Assembly (NCBI GenBank): GCA_964628455.1
Contig: CAZVPD010000165.1
Location: 1 to 7,853 of the forward strand
Length of the DNA: 7,853 bases
Direction of reading: 5' to 3'
Origin: JAQVWU01 sp964628455
GTDB lineage: Bacteria; Bacillota; Clostridia; Oscillospirales; CAG-272
Under the pieces are notes generated by a model. That model had not been told where the DNA came from, made no database searches, and saw nothing but the letters and a program-made list of their open reading frames with translations. Position numbers and translations under genes: made by a program. Positions 1 through 6,301 of this stretch are shown here, piece after piece (position 1 is the first letter of the stretch; every line of letters begins with the position of its first letter).

Positions 1-314
1 TTCGCTTCGTATCTTCCGTCACTTCGCTGCCACCAGTTGATTCGGACGGGACGCTTGGAACGTTCACCGATGCCGTCCCTCCAGTTATATGTTTCCGCGA
101 AACAGCCGCCCGGCCAGCGTACCACGGAAGGACGGATTTTACGGAAACATTCGATCAGTTCAAGCCGCAATCCCCGTATGTTCGGTATCGGTGAGTCTTC
201 GCCCACCCAGATGCCGTCGTAAAAAACACCCCCGATGTGTTCGGTAAAATGTCCGTAGATTTCGGGAGAGACAACTCCTATCGAATCGGGCGTCAAAACA
301 TACAATTTTTTCAT
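1..314 (-). CDS. Alpha-L-arabinofuranosidase, GH51 (N-terminal part, runs off the window)
   Basis: The first 104 codons of a leftward gene are present; the rest lies outside the window. The start ATG (312-314) follows an AGGAG at 320-324 with a 5-base spacer. The translation carries GH51 N-terminal hallmarks: EIYGHFTEH at residues 18-26 (the Glu of the EH pair binds arabinose in characterised members), GIWVGEDSPIPN at 34-45 and VRWPGGCFAE at 65-74, followed by NWRDGIG at 77-83. Family members remove terminal alpha-L-arabinofuranosyl residues from arabinan or arabinoxylan oligosaccharides by a retaining mechanism. They are usually about 500 residues long, so both catalytic glutamates lie beyond the visible part. 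No signal peptide is seen, which fits an intracellular enzyme acting on imported oligosaccharides. It is divergent from the gene pair starting at 578. The family call is strong; substrate and completeness cannot be judged. Confidence 0.92.
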   Translation of the reverse strand, partial: MKKLYVLTPDSIGVVSPEIYGHFTEHIGGVFYDGIWVGEDSPIPNIRGLRLELIECFRKIRPSVVRWPGGCFAETYNWRDGIGERSKRPVRINWWQRSDGRYEA

Positions 315-343
315 AAAGTCTCCTAACAGATTATTTTATAGAC

Positions 344-372
344 AATATATCATAAAGAACAAATAAAGTAAA
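344..372 (-). promoter_or_regulatory. Predicted sigma-A promoter of the GH51 gene
   Basis: On the minus strand a -35 like TTTACT (367-372) and a -10 TATATT (344-349) are separated by exactly 17 bases. Transcription would start near 337, giving a leader of about 23 bases that contains the AGGAG site. This is inferred from consensus match and spacing only. Confidence 0.55.
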
Positions 373-435
373 CTGCGGACGGGTGCAAAACATGCGGATT
401 TAAAAAAATCGCGCGTAAAATAAATATAAACAAAA

Positions 436-452
436 AGATATGATTTATATCT
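436..452. repeat. Short inverted repeat between the divergent promoters
   Basis: AGATAT and ATATCT, perfect 6-base arms around a 5-base spacer, lie 10 bases upstream of the rightward -35 at 463. The position suits an operator or activator site shared by the divergent genes. The arms are short and A/T-rich, so chance is a real alternative. The rest of the gap (373-462) shows no other convincing motif, and no catabolite (cre-like) site was recognised. Confidence 0.3.
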
Positions 453-462
453 GAAATAACGG

Positions 463-491
463 TTGACGGCTTGTATGAATCATGCTAAAAT
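463..491 (+). promoter_or_regulatory. Predicted sigma-A promoter of the rightward two-gene unit
   Basis: TTGACG (463-468), a 17-base spacer and TAAAAT (486-491) make a near-consensus promoter. Transcription would start near 498, leaving a leader of about 80 bases before the ATG at 578. The leader is A/T-rich with a weak TATATA inverted repeat near 513-531. No recognisable riboswitch or attenuator is seen. Confidence 0.65.
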
Positions 492-577
492 GATATCGTA
501 TCTTTGAGACGGGAATATATATACATTATATATAGATAAAAGATAAAAAAATACAGGACTGTTAAGGAGTTACCGTT

Positions 578-1432
578 ATGTCAGATTTATTTCCGCGCAC
601 CGAAGTCGGCGGCATATCATTGTCGCGCATGATCATCGGCACCAACTGGATGCTGGGTTACAGTCACACGGGAGCGGCTGCCGATAAAATGATTCTCGAA
701 CGCCATAGTACCTCGGAAACGCTTGTCCCGATGCTGACGGCATTCATAGAAAACGGTGTGGATACTATGATGGGCGTATTTTCCCGTCAGCCGGTGATCG
801 CAGAGGCAGCCATGAGGGCTATGGATAAAACAGGCGTTCAAATGCATCTGATCGACACGCCTACCATGAACGTCGCCGATTCGAAAGAAGCGCGCGCCGA
901 GGCCAATGCCGTGATTAAAAAAAGCGCCGAACTGGGGTGTGAATTCTGTTTTCTTCATCATTCAAGCGCAGAACAGCTTGTTTCTAAACTAAAGGGAACC
1001 ATCGACCGCCTTGACGACTATACAAAAATGATACGTGACGCCGGAATGGTTCCGGGACTTTCGGCTCATATGCCCGAACTGATCGTTTACAGCGACAATA
1101 ACCATTATGATGTCGAGACCTATATCCAGCTCTATAACTGCGCCGGATTCCTGATGCAGATTGAAGTGGAGTCGGTGGCACGGATCATACACAACGCGAA
1201 GAAACCCGTTATGACGATAAAACCCATGGCTGCCGGACGCGTCACGCCTTTTGTCGGGTTTAACTTTGTATGGAATACGCTGCGTGACTGTGATATGGTT
1301 ACCGTAGGCTGCTTTACGGAAGCCGAAGTCCGCGAGGATATCGAAATATCGAGGGCGGCCATCGAACGCAGGCTTCCGTATATGGCAAAACGTTCGAGCC
1401 CGAATCAGTCACAGGCCGCATTCGGCAAATAA
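578..1432 (+). CDS. Aldo/keto reductase-like TIM-barrel protein, function unknown
   Basis: This 284-residue soluble protein starts at an ATG preceded by AAGGAG (564-569, 8-base spacer). Its layout follows an aldo/keto reductase barrel: an N-terminal strand SRMIIGTN (16-23), ENGVDTMM (58-65) at the place of the usual DTAxxYG motif, FLHHSS (125-130) at the place of the catalytic His strand, GLSAHMPE (160-167) like the GxSxH strand, IKPMAAGR (214-221) like the KPLxxG strand, and VTVGCFTEAEV (241-251) like the C-terminal cofactor-binding strand. Of the usual Asp-Tyr-Lys-His tetrad, Asp62 and His127/128 can be matched, but no Tyr follows the DT motif and no Lys is seen on the next strand (HLIDTPT, 90-96). 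It may therefore not be a classical NADPH reductase. It is followed 26 bases later by the sialidase-like gene, probably in one operon, which suggests a role in sugar or glycoside metabolism. The fold assignment is moderately sure; the function is not known. Confidence 0.7.
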   Translation: MSDLFPRTEVGGISLSRMIIGTNWMLGYSHTGAAADKMILERHSTSETLVPMLTAFIENGVDTMMGVFSRQPVIAEAAMRAMDKTGVQMHLIDTPTMNVADSKEARAEANAVIKKSAELGCEFCFLHHSSAEQLVSKLKGTIDRLDDYTKMIRDAGMVPGLSAHMPELIVYSDNNHYDVETYIQLYNCAGFLMQIEVESVARIIHNAKKPVMTIKPMAAGRVTPFVGFNFVWNTLRDCDMVTVGCFTEAEVREDIEISRAAIERRLPYMAKRSSPNQSQAAFGK

Positions 1433-1458
1433 ATATCCGCAGAGCGGGATGGGAAAAA

Positions 1459-2862
1459 ATGAAAGGTATTGCTTCCTGGTCTTTCCGACCCTATGTTCGT
1501 CCCATTGAGGATGTCTGCAGGCTGACCCGGCCGTATGAGATTCATATATGCCGTATATCACCGTCGGTAACATCCGTCTCATTCGACTGGATGAAGATCA
1601 CAGGCGCAAAAAAGGACGGATACACGGTCTGTTACAAGAGAAGATCGGACCCGGTTTTCAGTTCGCTTTCGGCAGAAAGCGAAACGGTCAGACTCACCGG
1701 ACTGGAGCCCGGGTGTGATTATGAATTTTATGTGACCTGCGGAGAAGAACGCAGCCGGGTCAGGCTTGCCAGGACAGGATATGTTCCGGGCACGGTTGTC
1801 AACTATCTCCACCCGGACGACAGCGCATTCGGTTTTTCCGGCCGTTCGATCTGCAGCCCTTCTCTCATAAAACATCCGGACGGATATCTTTTATCTTCCA
1901 TGGATGTATACAGCGGGGGAGCCCCTCAGAACCTTTCTTTTGTATACAGGTCCGATGACGACGGGAAGTCGTGGTATTATGTCTGCGATCTGTTCCCCTG
2001 TTTCTGGGGGAAACTGTTCCTGCACCGGGGCAAAGTTTATATGCTCGCCATGTCCACCGAATACGGTGATATCCTCATCGGGCGCTATGACGGCGAAAAT
2101 TCTTTCTGTATGCCTTCCGTTATCGCACGCGGAAGCTGCTCGCCGCATGAAAGCGGATTTCATCGTGCGCCCATGCCTGTTATCGAACATGCCGGACGGC
2201 TTGCGACAAGCGCGGAATACGGAGCATGGGCGGTCGGTACGCATGCAATGACCATGCTGTCCTGCCGTTCGGATGCCGACCTTCTGGATCCCTCAAACTG
2301 GACCCTTGCGGAACCGCTGCCCTACAATCCGGACTGGCAGGGTGCCGTAAAGGGTAAAAGCGCAGGCTGCATCGAAGGAAACATAGCGGTTTCGCCCGAC
2401 GGCAGGATTTATAATATCCTGAGGTATCAGACCAACGGATGTGAACCCTCCTATGGCAGAGCGATGGTATTGTCAGCCGATCTGTCTGAACCCGAAAAAC
2501 GGCTTTCTTTTGACAGGGTCATCGATTTTCCGGGCAATTTATCCAAGTTTGATATCGTCTATGATACCGCATCCGGTAAATATTGGTCTGTGTGTTCGCG
2601 TATACTGAATACGGAACATGCCGGGGCCCGGAATGTTTTGTCGCTTGTTTCGTCTTCCGACTTATTCGGCTGGACACTGAACTGTGATCTGCTGGATTAC
2701 CGTGACAGTGACCCGAAAATGACCGGTTTCCAGTATGTTTCTTTTTGCTTTGACGGAAATGACCTGATATATCTCTGCAGGACAGCCCTAAACGGAGCCC
2801 GCAATTTCCATGACGCAAATTATTCGACATTCCACCGGGTGAAGAATTTCAGAGAATTGTAA
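1459..2862 (+). CDS. Sialidase-like beta-propeller protein with N-terminal Fn3-like domain
   Basis: This 467-residue protein has no visible signal peptide or membrane segment. Residues about 24-106 look like a fibronectin III domain (VSFDWMKI at 40-47, VRLTGLEPGCDYEFYV at 77-92). The remainder matches the layout of bacterial sialidase-superfamily propellers: SPSLIKHPDGYLLSSMD (133-149), an Asp-box SDDDGKSW (165-172; S-x-D-x-G-x-x-W), FWGKLFLHRGKVYML (182-196), MPVIEHAGRL (239-248), DADLLDPSNW (272-281), SPDGRIYNILR (312-322), YDTASGKYWSV (368-378) and GFQYVSFCFDGNDLIYLCRT (423-442), ending in NFHDANYSTFHRVKNF (449-464). Proteins of this group are usually annotated as exo-alpha-sialidases, but activity on sialic acid is unproven, and I did not identify the arginine triad of true GH33 enzymes. 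The Shine-Dalgarno sequence is weak (GGGATGGG before a short A-run), which suggests expression coupled to the preceding gene. It is likely a glycan-active or glycan-binding partner of that gene. Confidence 0.75.
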   Translation: MKGIASWSFRPYVRPIEDVCRLTRPYEIHICRISPSVTSVSFDWMKITGAKKDGYTVCYKRRSDPVFSSLSAESETVRLTGLEPGCDYEFYVTCGEERSRVRLARTGYVPGTVVNYLHPDDSAFGFSGRSICSPSLIKHPDGYLLSSMDVYSGGAPQNLSFVYRSDDDGKSWYYVCDLFPCFWGKLFLHRGKVYMLAMSTEYGDILIGRYDGENSFCMPSVIARGSCSPHESGFHRAPMPVIEHAGRLATSAEYGAWAVGTHAMTMLSCRSDADLLDPSNWTLAEPLPYNPDWQGAVKGKSAGCIEGNIAVSPDGRIYNILRYQTNGCEPSYGRAMVLSADLSEPEKRLSFDRVIDFPGNLSKFDIVYDTASGKYWSVCSRILNTEHAGARNVLSLVSSSDLFGWTLNCDLLDYRDSDPKMTGFQYVSFCFDGNDLIYLCRTALNGARNFHDANYSTFHRVKNFREL

Positions 2863-2870
2863 GTGCAAGA

Positions 2871-2924
2871 AAAACAGGATATGACGCAAACGTTTAAATC
2901 GGTTTGGATCATATCCTGCTTATT
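2871..2924. terminator. Bidirectional rho-independent terminator between convergent genes
   Basis: The arms CAGGATATGA (2875-2884) and TCATATCCTG (2909-2918) pair perfectly over 10 bases. Inside them CAAAC (2887-2891) and GTTTG (2902-2906) can extend the hairpin across a small mismatch. Read leftwards it is followed by a T-run (complement of 2870-2874), and read rightwards by CTTATTTTATT. It would end the sialidase-like transcript on the plus strand and the asnS operon on the minus strand, though the reverse complement of the right arm lies only a few bases past the minus-strand stop codon. The U-tract is better for the leftward direction. Confidence 0.75.
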
Positions 2925-4919
2925 TTATTCGCTTTTATTCAGGAGATTCTTCTGATGTAAAAGGCTGACAAGCGCTTTTATAAGTTCGGCGTTCATGACG
3001 GTCAGCCCGTTTGGCGCGTCGGGGGGAATCGTTTCCAGCGCTGCCCGGCATACCGCAAACGCTGTTCTGTAACGTCGGTTTATATACATTTCATAGTATG
3101 CCCGCATTCGCATGCTGTCCGGTTTCTTTTTTTGTTCCGGACCGTTTTCGGCCATTTCCAGATAATAGGCGGCAGAAACTGCATTCTTATCGATCGAATA
3201 ATAAAAACACAGTTCACGGCAGACTCTCTGACGTATCTGCGCGGGAAGACGCGTGATATGATCTTTTATGACCATCAGATGTGTACGCATGCCCTGATGG
3301 TCGGCATTGTCGAGGGCGAAGTAATAAGCATACAGTTCCAGCAGCAGCGCGCAGAGGGAAAGACGGCCGTTTTCATCGGGTTTAGGAAACAGTTCGATTA
3401 CAATCTCTCTGCTGTTTATTTTACGGGGAAAGAACAGCAGCTTTATTTTATAAATCAAAATTCCCGCATTCAGCGTGTGCTTTATTCGCTTTTGTTTTTT
3501 GACCGGTCTGCCGTTTATACCGGAAGTCCCGTCTTCACCCGCATTCTCGTTTTCCGCGGCAATAGAGCCTGCAGCAGGTGCCTCGGAAGCGGGTTCATCG
3601 GAAGCAGGCGTTTCGGGAGAGGGCTCATCGGAAGCAGGTGCCTCGGGAGAGGACTGATCGGTAACAGGCTTATCGGAATCATCGGGTCCTGCAGCCGATT
3701 CATCGGCAGCAGCGGATCCGGCAGTTTCCTCGGTCGGAGTTTTTATTTCTTCCCGGCCGGTCATTTCGGATATCTCGGCCGCCGAAAGTGCGGCTGTGTC
3801 GTCGGTGACCGCTTCGTTTCCGGCGCAGGCTTTTTTTTCGCGGTCCTCCTTCATCAGGACGAAGCCGTATATTCCGGTAAAAAATACTTTTATTCTTTTC
3901 GGAATTTTAAGCAGATATGCGGCTGCCTTTTTTACAGACACGGAAATGCTGCCGCGCCTTCTTTTTACCGTCATGACAGGGGATATCCCGGGGATTTTCA
4001 TATCCGAAGGACGGATACCGGCTGAGAGCTGAGTCGTCAGGGTATGAAGTATAATCAGCTGGGGAGCAGCCGGATTTTTTTTGAGGAGAGCAAAAAGTAT
4101 AACTCCGTCGGAAGGAGTATCGCCCCGGAAAAACGGAAGCAGGCAAAACAAGACAAATAAAAAAGATAAACCGGTATTTATCCATAAAAAAACGGGCAGA
4201 GATACGGGGTTTCCCGAATAAAACAGATGACCCGGTATTGCCCGCTGCAGGAAAGCCGCTGCCGCGGCACAGATGCATCCGACGGCAGTACAGGCGGCGA
4301 TCCCCCCGGCGTAAAAAGCCAAATAATGATTGACATGATACGGCTTGTCGGCAGGCGGCAGCAGAGAACACTCCCCGCCGAAAAAACGGAACAGCACAAG
4401 CCGGCGGCGCACTGCACCCCCGGCTTTGTAAAAACGCAGGCATATAAATTGAAAACTTATGAATTGTCCTCCGCAAAGCCGTCCGACGATCAGCCTTCCG
4501 ATATTATAAACATTCAGGGTTATAAAAAGCGATGTAATGAGAAAAATCAGGAAAAAAATAAAATCAAACGGCATAAGGGATGCGGGAGCCACCCGATAGA
4601 ACAGATATCCGGCACCGGCGCCGACGGCAAGGCCCAGTATTATCTGCACGGCACCATGCAGATCTTTGCTTTTCTTTTTATCTGAAGCGAAAAGTTCGGT
4701 ATTTTTCGCCGCTTTCCCGCCGGCAGGTCCGGTACTGTTTTTCGCTTCCCTTTCCGGAGATCCGGACTTACGGCTGCTCACGGAAGATGCATCTGATTCC
4801 TGTTCGCCGGATTCGCCTGCCCCGTCCGGAGATGTGTTTTCATCTTCGGGAATAATCGGCGGACTTACGGGAATATCCGTTGTTTTGTCCGTCTGATTAT
4901 CCGTTTCGTCGCTGTTCAT
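2925..4919 (-). CDS. Membrane protein resembling M50 site-2-type metallopeptidase, with degenerate active site
   Basis: The start chosen is the ATG at 4917-4919, which overlaps the upstream TGA by 4 bases. An in-frame ATG at 4991 would run 76 bases into the aminotransferase gene and add residues unlike the rest. The result is 664 residues: an acidic, Ser/Pro-rich cytosolic tail (1-85), hydrophobic segments at about 90-109, 117-137, 198-224 and 241-264, an insertion (about 311-505), and a soluble helical C-terminal domain (about 515-655), possibly TPR-like. NIGRLIVGRLCGGQFISFQF (139-158) fits the HELGH...G..F.SF pattern of clostridial M50-like proteins, as do FFGGECSLLPP (179-189) and SDG (270-272), the place of the second metal motif. 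However, HExxH is replaced by YNIGR (138-142), so zinc binding and proteolysis are unlikely. The substrate or partner is unknown. It is the last gene of the asnS operon, with no clear Shine-Dalgarno site of its own, so translational coupling is likely. The gene is certain; the M50 relationship is a fold-level inference. Confidence 0.68.
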   Translation of the reverse strand: MNSDETDNQTDKTTDIPVSPPIIPEDENTSPDGAGESGEQESDASSVSSRKSGSPEREAKNSTGPAGGKAAKNTELFASDKKKSKDLHGAVQIILGLAVGAGAGYLFYRVAPASLMPFDFIFFLIFLITSLFITLNVYNIGRLIVGRLCGGQFISFQFICLRFYKAGGAVRRRLVLFRFFGGECSLLPPADKPYHVNHYLAFYAGGIAACTAVGCICAAAAAFLQRAIPGHLFYSGNPVSLPVFLWINTGLSFLFVLFCLLPFFRGDTPSDGVILFALLKKNPAAPQLIILHTLTTQLSAGIRPSDMKIPGISPVMTVKRRRGSISVSVKKAAAYLLKIPKRIKVFFTGIYGFVLMKEDREKKACAGNEAVTDDTAALSAAEISEMTGREEIKTPTEETAGSAAADESAAGPDDSDKPVTDQSSPEAPASDEPSPETPASDEPASEAPAAGSIAAENENAGEDGTSGINGRPVKKQKRIKHTLNAGILIYKIKLLFFPRKINSREIVIELFPKPDENGRLSLCALLLELYAYYFALDNADHQGMRTHLMVIKDHITRLPAQIRQRVCRELCFYYSIDKNAVSAAYYLEMAENGPEQKKKPDSMRMRAYYEMYINRRYRTAFAVCRAALETIPPDAPNGLTVMNAELIKALVSLLHQKNLLNKSE
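3574..3663. repeat. Three 30-base tandem repeats inside the membrane protein gene
   Basis: Units at 3574-3603, 3604-3633 and 3634-3663 differ at only a few positions. They encode near-identical decapeptides of the type S(D/S)EP(A/S)xEAPA in residues about 420-448 of the membrane protein, within an acidic Ala/Pro/Ser/Glu-rich linker (about 361-475). Decayed remnants of the same pattern continue to about 3685. Such in-frame repeats usually vary in copy number by slippage and change only linker length. Confidence 0.85.
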
Positions 4920-6220
4920 GATGCGGAATCGGCTGACATTCCGGACAGACCGAGTGTTTTTTCGGCAGAGATGATCCTGATGCACAGGCACAGCACTTCA
5001 ACGGCTGCCTGCAGGTCTGCGTTTGAAGGATAAGTGGGCGCTATTCTCAGATTGCGGTCGCACGGATCAATTCCGTAAGGGAACGTCGCGCCCGCCGGAG
5101 TCAATGTAACGCCGGCTTCTTTCGCCAATGAATAAACGCGGCTTGCACACCCGTCAAGCAGGTCAAGGCTGATAAAATAACCGCCTTCGGGACGGTTCCA
5201 CCGGGCTATTCCCAGAGGACGCAGCTTTTCGAATGCATTCAGCACCACATCGAATTTCGGACGTATGATTTCGGCGTGCCGTTTCATATGATCTCTGATA
5301 CGTTCGGCAGAACCGAAATATTTGACATGGCGCATCTGATTCAGTTTATCGTATCCTATGGTCATTATAGAGAGAATTTTTTTTGTCTGTGCGATATTCG
5401 CGTCGCTTGCCGCCAGGACGGCCAGCCCGGAACCGGGAAAAGAAATTTTGGATGTTGATGTAAAGATAAGGGGAAGATTGTCGTTGCCGTATTTTTTCGC
5501 TTCCGTAAACAGGTTCGGTTGTTCCGCCGATTCGCCGCTGAAACCGTGAACGATATACGCGTTGTCCCAGAATATCCGGAAGTCACGGGCTTTGGGTTTC
5601 AAAGAGGCAAAACGCCGTACAGTTTCGTCGGAATAGATGATTCCGTCGGGATTGGAATATTTCGGCACACACCAGATACCTTTAACCGTATCATCCTGCG
5701 CGGCAAGGGCATCGACGGCATCCATATCCGGACCCGTTTCGGTCATAGGGACATTGATCATTTTAATGCCCAGGGTCTCGCAGATGGCGAAATGACGGTC
5801 ATAACCGGGAACGGGACAGATAAATTTCACTCCTTTATACCGGCTCCAGGGCTGATCGCTGTCGCAGGTCCCGTAAAGCATCGCGCGCGTGATTTCATCA
5901 TACATCAGGTTAAGACTGGAGTTGCCTCCGACGATGATGTTTTTTGCGGGAACATCGAGGATCCCGGAAAATATCCTTTTTGCTTCCGGTATGCCGTCCA
6001 GCAATCCGTAGTTCCGGCAATCGAAGCCGTTCTCGGTTATACAGTCATCGGCCGATGATATGACTCCGAGCATATCCTGTGTCAGAACGAGCTGATCCGC
6101 ACCGGGTTTACCGCGCGACATGTCAAGGACCAGTTTCTTATCTTTATATTTGCTGTATTGACTGCGGAGAGAGACCAGCTCCTCTTTCAGCAGATGCTGC
6201 GGCATTTGTGCGTATGTCAT
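4916..6220 (-). CDS. Aspartate aminotransferase, type Ic (PLP-dependent, fold type I)
   Basis: This 434-residue protein has the fold type I aminotransferase layout. It shows MSRGKPG (34-40) and YGLLDG (71-76) near the substrate site, GGNSSLNLMYD (98-108) for the PLP phosphate, PVPGYDRH (136-143), YSNPDG (188-193, Asn190), FWDNAY (217-222, Asp219 and Tyr222), the Schiff-base lysine Lys258 in STSKISFPGSG, and RIAPTYP (392-398) with the carboxylate-binding Arg. The KPGADQL and RIAPTYP context is that of the MocR-like 'type Ic' subgroup (Pfam Aminotran_MocR), whose Corynebacterium member is an aspartate aminotransferase interconverting aspartate and 2-oxoglutarate with oxaloacetate and glutamate. 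The start ATG (6218-6220) has AAGGAG at 6233-6238 with a rather long 12-base spacer, and no better start lies upstream. It sits 81 bases after asnS with no terminator between, so it is likely co-transcribed, and it overlaps the next gene by 4 bases. Substrate preference is inferred from the subgroup. Confidence 0.92.
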   Translation of the reverse strand: MTYAQMPQHLLKEELVSLRSQYSKYKDKKLVLDMSRGKPGADQLVLTQDMLGVISSADDCITENGFDCRNYGLLDGIPEAKRIFSGILDVPAKNIIVGGNSSLNLMYDEITRAMLYGTCDSDQPWSRYKGVKFICPVPGYDRHFAICETLGIKMINVPMTETGPDMDAVDALAAQDDTVKGIWCVPKYSNPDGIIYSDETVRRFASLKPKARDFRIFWDNAYIVHGFSGESAEQPNLFTEAKKYGNDNLPLIFTSTSKISFPGSGLAVLAASDANIAQTKKILSIMTIGYDKLNQMRHVKYFGSAERIRDHMKRHAEIIRPKFDVVLNAFEKLRPLGIARWNRPEGGYFISLDLLDGCASRVYSLAKEAGVTLTPAGATFPYGIDPCDRNLRIAPTYPSNADLQAAVEVLCLCIRIISAEKTLGLSGMSADSAS

Positions 6221-6301
6221 AGTTGGAAACGACTCCTTATATATGATTGTGTTGTTGACGGGACTGTCGGATAGGATAAGCTGTTTCGGAAAGGGCTTTT
6301 A

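Noticed and set aside
3574..3663. CRISPR-like array
   Set aside because: The 30-base units are directly tandem without unique spacers and are in frame within a coding sequence.
3132..4025. A 297-codon open frame on the plus strand, opposite the membrane protein gene
   Set aside because: It is rich in Gly, Arg, Ser and Phe as expected from the complement of the Ala/Pro/Glu-rich repeat region, has no credible ribosome binding site and matches no family.
3907..4476. A 189-codon minus-strand frame inside the membrane protein gene
   Set aside because: It lies in another frame of the same strand over a hydrophobic coding region, is Cys/Arg/Phe-rich without domain logic, and competes with a clearly better frame.
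4917..4991. Longer start (ATG at 4989-4991) for the membrane protein
   Set aside because: It would overlap the aminotransferase C-terminus by 76 bases and adds a Cys/Arg/His-rich stretch unlike the acidic N-terminus; the ATGA overlap start is more natural.
5519..6058. A 179-codon plus-strand frame opposite the aminotransferase
   Set aside because: The minus frame carries all aminotransferase motifs; this frame is its complement and has no start signal.
6221..6301. Terminator or promoter between asnS and the aminotransferase gene
   Set aside because: No stable hairpin with a T-run and no good -35/-10 pair was found, so co-transcription is assumed.
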